Source: Candidatus Nesterenkonia stercoripullorum | GTDB taxonomy: Bacteria; Actinomycetota; Actinomycetes; Actinomycetales; Micrococcaceae | DNA length: 5,664 nucleotides | Assembly: GCA_019114115.1 (NCBI GenBank) | Contig: DXGD01000116.1 | Coordinates: 1 to 5,664 of the forward strand | Reading direction: 5' to 3' | Part shown: positions 1 through 5,441 of the stretch, piece after piece | Layout: every line of letters starts with the position of its first letter | How positions within the stretch are numbered: the first letter of the stretch is position 1 | The notes under the pieces: generated by a model | Database searches by the model: none | What the model saw: only the letters and a program-made list of their open reading frames with translations | Told to the model about the DNA's origin: nothing | Position numbers and translations under genes: made by a program

Positions 1-1738
1 TTGTTCTCTCGCGACGCCCGGCTATGTGCACGGCGCCGCTCATTTGCTCTGTGAAGTGCACGCCAGGTGGTGAGGGAGCAGCGCCTTCTGGCCCGCGCGG
101 GGGAGGCTCGCTGGTGACCTGGGTGCGCATGCGCTGAATTGCAGCGTCTTCGGGCACGTCAACCGGGACCACCTCTGCGCGTTCCGGCGGCACCCAGGTC
201 TCATCCCCGGTGAAGCGGCGGATGAAGTGCTCGACGCGCCGCTCGGCCAGCGCGGCGATCGTCGCCGAGGGGTTCGCGCCCGTCGCCCCGGGCAGCGAGG
301 CCCCGTCGACCACCAGCAGGCCGGGGTAGCCGAAGACCTCCCCGTGCTCGTCGACCACACCGCTGTCCGGATCCGTGCCCACCGGCGCTCCGCCGAGATT
401 GTGCACGGTCACCGCTCGCCGCAGGATAGTCCAGATCGGCGTGTGGAGGGTGCGGGCTCCCATCGCCTGGCCGACCGAGCGCGCCAGCGCACGTTCTGCG
501 CGGTACAAGCCGCTGTTGGCGCGGTTGTCCCAGCGCACGGCCGCTTCCAGATGGTGGTCCAGCACGAGTCGGCCGTTGGATGAGTCGCGACCCATCATCA
601 GCAGCGTCATGGCGGTCTGCTTCTCAGCCAGGCGCGGGAACACTCGGCGCAGAGCCCTCGTCACCGCGGCAGTGGCGGCCTGGGCGGGATTCATCCCTGC
701 GACCAGGGATGCCAGCACCGCGGGATAGCCGCCGTCCTGGAGCACGAACCACGCGGGCTTCTCACCCGGAGATGGGGCGTCGGTGACTATGGTGGCTGAG
801 GTGATCGTGGGGCCACGTCCCAGCTCGACGGGCTCACCGCGGCGGCGGAGGAAGGAGAGGGAGTCGCCGTTCCCCGAGAATCCCTCGCCGAGCTGGGCGG
901 AGAGATCCGGCAAATCACCACTGACATCCCGCATGCGCAGCAACAGCTCAGTGGTGGCCACCGCGCCGGCCGCGAAGAACACGGCCGAGGCCGACCAGGA
1001 CTCCGTGCTCCCGCTGACGTGGTCGGTGGCTTCCACACGATACCCGGAACCTTCCGGGCGCACCGCTGTCACCTCCGTCTCCGTGCGGGCCGTCGCTCCT
1101 GCGTGCTCGGCGACGAAGAGGTAGTTGTGGTCCAAAGTGTTCTTGGCCCGCTGGGGGCACCCCAGCACGCACTCTCCCACAAACCGGCACCCCGCCTGCA
1201 CGGCGCCGTGCCGGTTGCGAACCATCACATCGGGGTCGCCGAACCGCACCGCCAGCTGGGGTCGCATCGACTCTGCGGGCCGGTCCAGAGTCGCGGTGCT
1301 CCGTTCCATCAACGTGGTGCGCGCGGGCACAGCGCCGGTCTGCGGGTCCGGGCCCACCGGTGACACCTCGAGCATGTGCGCCACGAGGTCGTAGTACGGT
1401 TCGAGTGCCGCCCGCGAGGTCGATGACGGCCACCGCTCATCGAAGACCTCCGCGGGCGGCCGGGCGAAGACATTGGCGTAGACCAGGGACCCTCCACCCC
1501 AGCCAGCCCCCTGGACGCTGAGCATCCGGTCCAGCCAGCGCACGTCGAACAGGCCACGGTCGCGGTGCCACCACCAACCGCTGCGCAGAGAGCGGTCTCG
1601 GGGGAAGTCCTCGGCGTTCCAGCGCCGCCCACGCTCCACGATGACCACCCGCAGGCCGGCCTGCGCCAAGCGGGCTGCGCTCACCGCACCCCCGAAGCCG
1701 CTGCCGATGACGACGACGTCGGCGTCGTGCTCGCTCAT
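1..1738 (-). CDS. GMC-family FAD oxidoreductase, cholesterol-oxidase/ChoD-like, with start of an extra C-terminal domain (partial, runs off left edge)
   Basis: The frame is open from ATG (1738-1736) to the window edge: 579 codons with no stop. Residues 12-17 (GSGFGG) form the FAD dinucleotide-binding turn and E35 in VVIVERG is the expected ribose-binding acid. Residues 77-90 (GAGWGGGSLVYANV) are the second flavin segment. A cysteine cluster at C184, C190 and C194 precedes AKNTLDHNYL. The C-terminal active-site block is VHNLGG (H446), followed by GYPGLLVVDGASLPG and NPSATIAALAER (N489); His and Asn here match the catalytic pair of GMC sterol oxidases. The family oxidises alcohols with FAD and O2 or another acceptor. 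After about residue 510 the protein continues through a Pro-rich linker (545-558) into FTEQMSG (562-568), so it is longer than a bare GMC domain. AAGGTGG (1750-1744) is the ribosome site and overlaps the stop of the upstream protease gene, so the two are co-transcribed and probably coupled. No signal peptide is seen. Family call is firm; a sterol substrate is only an inference. Confidence 0.93.
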   Translation of the reverse strand, partial: MSEHDADVVVIGSGFGGAVSAARLAQAGLRVVIVERGRRWNAEDFPRDRSLRSGWWWHRDRGLFDVRWLDRMLSVQGAGWGGGSLVYANVFARPPAEVFDERWPSSTSRAALEPYYDLVAHMLEVSPVGPDPQTGAVPARTTLMERSTATLDRPAESMRPQLAVRFGDPDVMVRNRHGAVQAGCRFVGECVLGCPQRAKNTLDHNYLFVAEHAGATARTETEVTAVRPEGSGYRVEATDHVSGSTESWSASAVFFAAGAVATTELLLRMRDVSGDLPDLSAQLGEGFSGNGDSLSFLRRRGEPVELGRGPTITSATIVTDAPSPGEKPAWFVLQDGGYPAVLASLVAGMNPAQAATAAVTRALRRVFPRLAEKQTAMTLLMMGRDSSNGRLVLDHHLEAAVRWDNRANSGLYRAERALARSVGQAMGARTLHTPIWTILRRAVTVHNLGGAPVGTDPDSGVVDEHGEVFGYPGLLVVDGASLPGATGANPSATIAALAERRVEHFIRRFTGDETWVPPERAEVVPVDVPEDAAIQRMRTQVTSEPPPRGPEGAAPSPPGVHFTEQMSGAVHIAGRRERT

Positions 1739-1742
1739 GCGT

Positions 1743-1750
1743 TCCACCTT
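1743..1750 (-). promoter_or_regulatory. Ribosome binding site of the GMC gene, overlapping the protease stop codon
   Basis: On the minus strand the protease gene stops with TAA (1751-1749), and the last two bases of that codon begin AAGGTGGA, followed by a 4-base spacer to the GMC ATG at 1738. Ribosomes ending the protease therefore sit on the next initiation site. This supports the chosen GMC start and points to translational coupling. Confidence 0.7.
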
Positions 1751-2690
1751 ATGCCCTGACCTCCCCAGCCGCAGCCGTTGCCGGACTCCTCTCGCGCCGA
1801 CGCAGCGGACCCAGCACGATGAGGGCGAACAGGACCGCGATGCTCGTCGTGATGACAGCGCTCAGCACCGGGTCGTACTCATCACCCATGAACAGGGCCG
1901 GCGTGCCCACGATGCTGCCCGATGTGCCCACCAGCAGGACATTGGCGATGTTGTTCGCGAAGTGCGCGCCGATGGCGAGCTCAGTGGTGCCGTCCAGCAG
2001 GGAGACCACGGCCCAGACGACGCCGGTGCCCAGGAAGTAGCCGAAGAACACGGTCACCCAGCCGCCAGCGGCTGCCTCTGGGTTGGTGAGGTGCGGGAGA
2101 GTGAACAGCACCGCCGAGATCACTGCGAGGAATATCCGATTTCCCCAGATGAGGCTTGCGGTCTGCACTGTGTACCCGCGGAAGAAGAGCTCCTCGGTCG
2201 TGGTCTGGACCGCGGTCAGGACGACGGCGAACGGCACGAAGACGGCGAGTGCGGCCAGGTTGCCGGACACCGAGAAGGACCCTGGGTCGAGCAGGAACCG
2301 GCAGAGCTGGCCCAGCGACCACAGGACGAGCCAGACGAGGAACCCCTGCCCGACCCGTGTCCAGTCGATGCGCGCCCGGTGCGTCACCAGCGACCGCAGG
2401 GTTCTGCGGTGGATCACCCGCATCGTGAGGAAGAGCCCGGCCAGGAAGAACGGGAAGCCGGCCATCGTGACCACGAACCCGGCCACCGGATCAAGCGCGG
2501 TCGGGTCGAGCCCGCCGCTTATCGCGTAGGTGATGAGCAGGCTGACCGTGCTGCCCACGATCAGCCATGCGACAAGGGTGACCAGCATCCCCAGCACATA
2601 GCGCCACCACTGGTGCTTGTCCCGCCGCGCTTCGGCCACGTAGCCGGGTTCATGTGTCGGCGCGCGCAGGTTCGGCGCTGATTCATTCAT
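1749..2690 (-). CDS. CPBP family (CAAX protease/Abi) intramembrane glutamic metalloprotease
   Basis: 313 residues. All three motifs of the CPBP/Abi family (PF02517) are present: EELFFRGY (E166, E167, R171), LFTLPH (F196, H200) and HFANN (H243, N247); these form the membrane-embedded active site. Hydrophobic segments at roughly 32-57, 68-90, 114-133, 145-162, 183-199, 211-230 and 272-294 make it a polytopic inner-membrane protein, with a basic Arg-rich tail (297-301). Eukaryotic relatives (Rce1) cleave prenylated CAAX proteins; bacterial members process or protect against peptides, or cut membrane proteins such as anti-sigma factors. The substrate here is unknown. ATG at 2690 is preceded by GGAGGT with a 5-base spacer, which fixes the start. 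It is the first gene of an operon with the GMC oxidase and lies about 24 bases after a predicted MerR-type promoter. Family membership is firm, role open. Confidence 0.95.
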   Translation of the reverse strand: MNESAPNLRAPTHEPGYVAEARRDKHQWWRYVLGMLVTLVAWLIVGSTVSLLITYAISGGLDPTALDPVAGFVVTMAGFPFFLAGLFLTMRVIHRRTLRSLVTHRARIDWTRVGQGFLVWLVLWSLGQLCRFLLDPGSFSVSGNLAALAVFVPFAVVLTAVQTTTEELFFRGYTVQTASLIWGNRIFLAVISAVLFTLPHLTNPEAAAGGWVTVFFGYFLGTGVVWAVVSLLDGTTELAIGAHFANNIANVLLVGTSGSIVGTPALFMGDEYDPVLSAVITTSIAVLFALIVLGPLRRRERSPATAAAGEVRA

Positions 2691-2720
2691 CGCGGACCTC
2701 CATCCGTTGACGTCACGTCG

Positions 2721-2751
2721 ATCTCACACCTGGACACAGCGGCCAGGTCAA
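2721..2751 (-). promoter_or_regulatory. MerR-type promoter of the protease-GMC operon
   Basis: Read on the minus strand: -35 TTGACC (2751-2746), a 19-base spacer and a -10-like TGAGAT (2726-2721). The -35 fits the consensus well; the -10 is weak, as is usual for promoters needing activation. The long spacer is filled by a dyad (2728-2748), which is the layout MerR-family activators use to twist DNA and align the two hexamers. The predicted transcription start near 2714 leaves a leader of about 24 bases containing the GGAGGT site. The same plan recurs in the opposite direction at 2818-2848. Confidence 0.62.
2728..2748. promoter_or_regulatory. Operator-like dyad B (proximal to the protease gene)
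   Basis: A 21-base site with outer arms ACCTGG and CCAGGT and an imperfect centre. It has the same length as operator A (2821-2841) and matches it at 16 of 21 positions on the plus strand. It occupies the spacer between the -35 and -10 of the minus-strand promoter. The less symmetrical centre suggests weaker binding than at operator A. Confidence 0.6.
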
Positions 2752-2760
2752 GGCTTCTCC

Positions 2761-2775
2761 TAGCCGAGGCGGCTA
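2761..2775. repeat. Inverted repeat TAGCCG-AGG-CGGCTA between the two divergent promoters
   Basis: Perfect 6-base arms around a 3-base centre. It lies about 10 bases upstream of the -35 of the minus-strand promoter and about 43 bases upstream of the plus-strand -35. It does not resemble the two 21-base operators. Its size and position suit a second regulator's binding site, possibly the TetR protein encoded at 3967-4566, but no match to that gene's own dyad is seen. A chance palindrome cannot be excluded. Confidence 0.35.
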
Positions 2776-2817
2776 AGACATGAATGGAGGCATCATGCTG
2801 GCGGTGGTCACACCGGG

Positions 2818-2848
2818 TTGACCTGGACGTGACGTCCAGGTTTGTGAT
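2818..2848 (+). promoter_or_regulatory. MerR-type promoter of the SDR gene
   Basis: -35 TTGACC (2818-2823), 19-base spacer, -10-like TGTGAT (2843-2848; 4 of 6 to TATAAT). The spacer is almost entirely a perfect 21-base dyad. A spacer of 19 rather than 17 with a dyad in it is the established mark of MerR-family-controlled promoters such as those of CueR and SoxR, which also begin TTGACC and end in an AGG-T arm. Predicted start near 2855 gives an untranslated leader of about 80 bases before the SDR ATG. Confidence 0.7.
2821..2841. promoter_or_regulatory. Operator dyad A, perfect 10-1-10 inverted repeat (proximal to SDR)
   Basis: Arms ACCTGGACGT and ACGTCCAGGT around a single G at 2831; symmetry stops exactly at the ends (2820 G and 2842 T do not pair). 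It is centred 93 bases from operator B, close to nine helical turns, so both sites could face the same side of the DNA. The most likely ligand is the MerR-family protein encoded at 4603-5358; the TetR protein is the alternative. Confidence 0.72.
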
Positions 2849-2921
2849 GAGTACTGCACCACAAGCCAATCGGCCCGGCGACGGCGTATCGGCCGCTTGC
2901 TGAGCACGAGATCCCATCAAC

Positions 2922-2928
2922 GAAGGGA
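2922..2928 (+). promoter_or_regulatory. Ribosome binding site deciding the SDR start
   Basis: GAAGGGA lies 7 bases before the ATG at 2936. The frame is also open from a TTG at 2897, which would add 13 residues, but that codon has no good ribosome site and the extra residues precede the usual SDR N-terminus, so the ATG is preferred. Confidence 0.75.
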
Positions 2929-2935
2929 CACTTCC

Positions 2936-3715
2936 ATGACAGTGAGACGGATCGAGGGAAAGATCGCGATGGTCACCGGCGGTGCTGCCGGGATCGGCAG
3001 GGCGATCAGCCAGAGACTGGCAGCGGAGGGAGCCACCGTCGTGATCTGCGACGTCGACGCTCTCGGCGCACACGAGACCAAGGAACTGGTCAGCGGACCC
3101 GGCACTGACCACCACCACGTGGAGCTCGACGTGCGCCACGAAGAGGCGTGGGAGTCCGCACTCGAGATCGTCCGGAGGCGGTACGGTCGCCTGGATGTCC
3201 TGGTCAACAACGCCGGCCGGCCGTACCGGCGAGCACTGCCGGGAAGCTCCTGGGACGATTGGCAGGATCTCATGACGACGAACGCCGGGGGCATGTTCCT
3301 CGGGATGAAGCATGGCGCCTCGGCCCTGGCGGCCGCAGGCGGGGGAGCGATCGTCAATATCTCCTCTGCCGCAGCTCTCGTCGGCGTACCGAACATGACG
3401 ACGTATTCTGCTGCGAAGGGAGCAGTGCGAGCCATGTCGCGTGCCGCAGCGGCAGAGTTCGCGCACGCGCGAGTGCGGGTCAACTCGATCTATCCGACGA
3501 GCGTTCCCACAGCGATGCTGGCCAGCGACGCCGAGGACACCGGAGTGACCACCGACGAGTTCGCGACGGCCGCGGCCGCGCTCAGTCCGCTGCCCGGCAT
3601 GGCGTCCGTCGACGACGTCGCGGCCGCGACGATCTACCTCGCCAGCGATGAAGCGCAGTTCGTGACCGGCGCAGAGATCGCCATCGATGGAGGGGCTACC
3701 TCCCTGATCGGCTGA
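2936..3715 (+). CDS. SDR family NAD(P)-dependent oxidoreductase (classical type, hydroxysteroid-dehydrogenase/FabG-like)
   Basis: 259 residues, typical for a classical short-chain dehydrogenase. TGGAAGIG (14-21) is the Rossmann nucleotide turn. Asp39 at the end of beta-2 (VVICDVD) favours NAD(H) over NADP(H). NNAG is at 91-94, the structural Asn at N116, and the catalytic set is S144, Y157 and K161 (YSAAK). The C-terminus has the usual ASDEAQFVTGAEIAIDGG segment (236-253). Such cytosolic enzymes interconvert secondary alcohols and ketones. It resembles the 3-alpha/20-beta hydroxysteroid dehydrogenase and cyclopentanol dehydrogenase groups, but substrate cannot be assigned from sequence. It is divergent from the protease-GMC operon and shares its promoter design, which argues for a common inducer and perhaps a common pathway. 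No clear terminator follows. Confidence 0.95.
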   Translation: MTVRRIEGKIAMVTGGAAGIGRAISQRLAAEGATVVICDVDALGAHETKELVSGPGTDHHHVELDVRHEEAWESALEIVRRRYGRLDVLVNNAGRPYRRALPGSSWDDWQDLMTTNAGGMFLGMKHGASALAAAGGGAIVNISSAAALVGVPNMTTYSAAKGAVRAMSRAAAAEFAHARVRVNSIYPTSVPTAMLASDAEDTGVTTDEFATAAAALSPLPGMASVDDVAAATIYLASDEAQFVTGAEIAIDGGATSLIG

Positions 3716-3724
3716 AGGGCGCGA

Positions 3725-3738
3725 CGACGACGTCGTCG
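3725..3738. repeat. GC-rich 14-base palindrome just after the SDR stop
   Basis: CGACGAC followed directly by GTCGTCG, 9 bases past the SDR stop codon. As RNA it could form only a short stem with a 4-base loop and there is no T-run after it, so it is a poor intrinsic terminator. It may be a weak pause or termination element, or simply the result of GAC-repeat-like composition. The remainder of 3739-3796 shows nothing recognisable. Confidence 0.25.
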
Positions 3739-3796
3739 GCCGCTCCGCGAGCCAGCCACGTACTCACCAAGCCTTTGCTCCCGCACGCCTGAATCA

Positions 3797-3824
3797 TTGA
3801 CATCGACGTCTCGACAGCCATAAT
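3797..3824 (+). promoter_or_regulatory. Sigma-70-type promoter of the leader ORF-TetR-MerR operon
   Basis: -35 TTGACA (3797-3802, perfect consensus), 16-base spacer, -10 CATAAT (3819-3824, 5 of 6). It is the best constitutive-looking promoter in the window and falls in an AT-richer patch. Start predicted near 3831, about 29 bases before the GTG of the small ORF and about 136 before the TetR ATG. An inverted repeat overlaps the -10 and start, so repression by TetR is likely. Confidence 0.68.
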
Positions 3825-3839
3825 CTAACAACGGTAGAT
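3823..3839. promoter_or_regulatory. Probable TetR autoregulatory operator
   Basis: A 17-base imperfect dyad with outer arms ATCTA and TAGAT and a C/G pair inside them; 12 of 17 positions are symmetrical. It covers the end of the -10 and the predicted transcription start of the operon encoding the TetR regulator. TetR proteins commonly bind dyads of about 15-20 bases in this position to shut off their own synthesis. Confidence 0.48.
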
Positions 3840-3859
3840 ATTCTCACGAGGGAAGAACT

Positions 3860-3970
3860 GTGAGCCGTTCCCTCAAGGTACGCGATGTGACTATGTCTGA
3901 TGCTGAGTCCTCCAGCAGGTCGTGGGGCCTGGTGCCAGACGCGGCGCGGCCGCGAGGTGCTGGGTCATGA
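3860..3970 (+). CDS. Small leader-like ORF, 36 residues, overlapping the TetR start
   Basis: GTG at 3860 is preceded by GAGGGA (3848-3853) with a 6-base spacer. The ORF begins MSRSLKVRDV, is hydrophilic and Ser/Arg/Ala-rich, and has no membrane segment or recognised domain. Its TGA (3968-3970) overlaps the TetR ATG (3967-3969) in an ATGA arrangement, a classic coupling junction. It lies wholly in the leader downstream of the predicted promoter. It may be a translated leader that feeds ribosomes to the TetR start, or a small protein in its own right. Coding status is uncertain, since open frames of this length occur by chance in GC-rich DNA; the ribosome site and overlap are the support. Confidence 0.4.
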   Translation: MSRSLKVRDVTMSDAESSSRSWGLVPDAARPRGAGS

Positions 3971-4566
3971 GTGGGCGCCGTGAACGAGTGAGGGTGGCCA
4001 ACCGCGCCCGCATCCTCGATGTCGCGCGGGATATCGTCGCCGCTGAGGGGGCCTCTGCCCTGACGATACGGCGGGTCGCAGCCGAGATCGACTACACCGC
4101 ACCCGTCGTCTATCAGCACTACGCCGATAAGGCGGCCTTGCTCGACGCTGTGATGGCGGATGCCTATCAGCGTCTGGCCGACTGCTTGCGTGACTCGCAG
4201 ACGCTGACCCGCAGTGGCGACCCGAAGAGCCTCGTCGAGGCGTACCTCGGCTTCGCGGAGAGCAACCGCAGGATTTTTCAGTTCATGCATGGAATGGGCG
4301 GCGTCGACATTCCTCCTCAACGCCGCCTGGAAGCAGCTGCAGATGTGGTCGAGGTGACTGGCGAGACCATTGTCCGGTGGCGGGCAGGTCAACAGCGTGC
4401 GCTCGTCGCGATGGAGGTCCGCGATCAAGCCGAGCTCCTCTGGGCCACCGCCACCGGTTTGGCGAGTGTGGCGTTCCTCGTGCCTGACGGATTCGGGCGC
4501 GCGCGGGCGCTCACGGTTCCAGCACTGGAGCCACTGCTGATGTCATGGGTGGAGAAGGGCAGCTGA
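3967..4566 (+). CDS. TetR/AcrR family transcriptional regulator (WHG-like C-terminal domain)
   Basis: 199 residues, normal for the family. The N-terminal helix-turn-helix runs from ARILDVARDIVAAEG (13-28) through LTIRRVAAEI (32-41) to the recognition helix APVVYQHYADKAALLDAV (45-62), the usual TetR pattern. The C-terminal half, with YLGFAESNRRIFQFMHG (93-109) and LLWATATGLASVAFL (157-171), resembles the WHG-type TetR ligand/dimer domain. ATG 3967 is chosen because GAGGTG (3954-3959) lies 7 bases ahead; a GTG at 3922 would add 15 atypical residues before the HTH. It is first or second gene in an operon with the MerR gene, 36 bases downstream. A dyad over the promoter suggests self-repression by a dimer released by a small ligand. 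Other targets, perhaps in the 2691-2935 region, are possible. Confidence 0.92.
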   Translation: MSGRRERVRVANRARILDVARDIVAAEGASALTIRRVAAEIDYTAPVVYQHYADKAALLDAVMADAYQRLADCLRDSQTLTRSGDPKSLVEAYLGFAESNRRIFQFMHGMGGVDIPPQRRLEAAADVVEVTGETIVRWRAGQQRALVAMEVRDQAELLWATATGLASVAFLVPDGFGRARALTVPALEPLLMSWVEKGS

Positions 4567-4602
4567 CGCGATGACCTCGAGCCGAAACTGAGAGGTGAGA
4601 GT

Positions 4603-5358
4603 ATGTGGAGCCCACGAAGACTAGCTGAACTCGCCGGGACAAGCAGGCGAGCGGTCCGCCACTACGCTGAGATCGGTCTCCTTCCGGAGCCGGATCGGGC
4701 GCCCAACGGTTACGGCCGGTACGGAGCTGATCAGCTGATCCGGCTGCTGCGCATCAGGCGCCTGACCGACTTGGGGCTGACGTTGCCGCAAATTGCTGCG
4801 ATTGGCAATGCCGACAGCCCACCAGACGAAATGATCCGGGGTTTGGACGCCGAGCTGGCCGAGCAAATCACGCGCATTCAACGTATCCGCGCCGATCTCG
4901 CAGCCATGTTGACTCGGCCAGGTCCGTTCGATCTGCCGGCCGAGATTGAACAGCAATTGACGGATCTGCCGCCCGCCGAAAGAAAGCTCGTCATCATTCT
5001 CAGCCGGCTGCTTGATCCGCCGGCGCTCAGCACGTACATGGCCCTGTTGAAGAGATATCGGAGCGGCGTCGACGGGGTGGACGCATTTGATGCTCTGGCG
5101 CCAGATGCAGGCCTGGGACAGCGCATTGCTGTGGCTGAACAGATGGCAGAACCTCTGGAGGCCTTCTTCTCCGAGTCAGCGGAGGATATCGCCGTCATTG
5201 ATGATGCGCTTCGACGGGGGAGCCCGCCAAGGAGGCAGACGGTTCACGATGTGATCCCGGAACTCTACAACCCTGCCCAGGTCGATGTCCTGGCGCGCCT
5301 GCTCGACGCCAGGGTGCGGCATGCGACAGAGCATCGAAGCCGAGTTCCTCGCGCATGA
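4603..5358 (+). CDS. MerR family transcriptional regulator (small-ligand type, no cysteines)
   Basis: 251 residues. The N-terminus is a MerR winged helix-turn-helix: SPRRLAELAGTSRRAVRHYAEIGLLPEP (3-30), then wing RAPNGYGRYG (32-41) and the second helix pair LIRLLRIRRLTDLGLTLPQIAAI (45-67). An acidic/aliphatic dimerisation helix follows (about 76-104). The remaining 150 residues form a helical effector region not recognised as TipAS, GyrI-like or B12-binding. There is no cysteine anywhere, so it cannot bind metal through Cys as CueR or ZntR do, nor carry a SoxR iron-sulphur cluster; an organic ligand is more likely. GAGGTG (4592-4597) lies 5 bases before ATG. MerR proteins activate promoters with 19-20-base spacers containing a dyad, exactly the design seen twice at 2721-2848. 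Codons such as CAA, ATT and TTG are more frequent here than in the GMC gene. Confidence 0.92.
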   Translation: MWSPRRLAELAGTSRRAVRHYAEIGLLPEPDRAPNGYGRYGADQLIRLLRIRRLTDLGLTLPQIAAIGNADSPPDEMIRGLDAELAEQITRIQRIRADLAAMLTRPGPFDLPAEIEQQLTDLPPAERKLVIILSRLLDPPALSTYMALLKRYRSGVDGVDAFDALAPDAGLGQRIAVAEQMAEPLEAFFSESAEDIAVIDDALRRGSPPRRQTVHDVIPELYNPAQVDVLARLLDARVRHATEHRSRVPRA

Positions 5359-5412
5359 TCCGCAGTTCGGCAGAGCGGCGACCCACGGTCCGTCTATCTC
5401 GACCATGTCGGC

Positions 5413-5441
5413 GAATTCCGCGGCACCAACTGCGCGGATTC
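5413..5441. terminator. Possible stem-loop at the convergent MerR/GH114 gene ends
   Basis: GAAT-T-CCGCG pairs with CGCGGATTC: 9 base pairs with one bulged T and a 10-base loop (5423-5432). It sits between the convergent genes and runs into the stop codon of the minus-strand gene. There is no flanking T-run, so it would be a non-canonical terminator. The rest of the 81-base gap (5359-5439) shows no other clear signal. Confidence 0.28.

Noticed and set aside
1641..2681. 346-codon plus-strand open frame opposite the protease gene
   Set aside because: It is the antisense shadow of the CPBP gene: very rich in Asp, Glu, His, Arg and Gln with no domain pattern, whereas the minus strand gives a coherent membrane protease with all three motifs.
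2683..2703. Six-codon minus-strand mini-ORF (MEVRDE) overlapping the protease start
   Set aside because: Its ATG lies against the GGAGGT ribosome site of the protease gene and has none of its own; probably chance.
2761..2775. Inverted repeat as a transcription terminator
   Set aside because: It lies between two promoters firing away from each other, with no T-run, so no transcript would need to end there.
2780..2821. 13-codon plus-strand ORF (MNGGIMLAVVTPG) in the divergent region
   Set aside because: It lies upstream of the predicted SDR transcription start, overlaps the -35, and has no convincing ribosome site.
2687..3483. Two long minus-strand open frames opposite the SDR gene (259 and 188 codons)
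   Set aside because: Antisense shadows; the SDR frame on the plus strand has a complete catalytic set and a proper ribosome site.
3844..4428. 194-codon minus-strand open frame opposite TetR
   Set aside because: No recognisable domain and no supporting ribosome site; it overlaps the clear TetR frame and its promoter-proximal leader.
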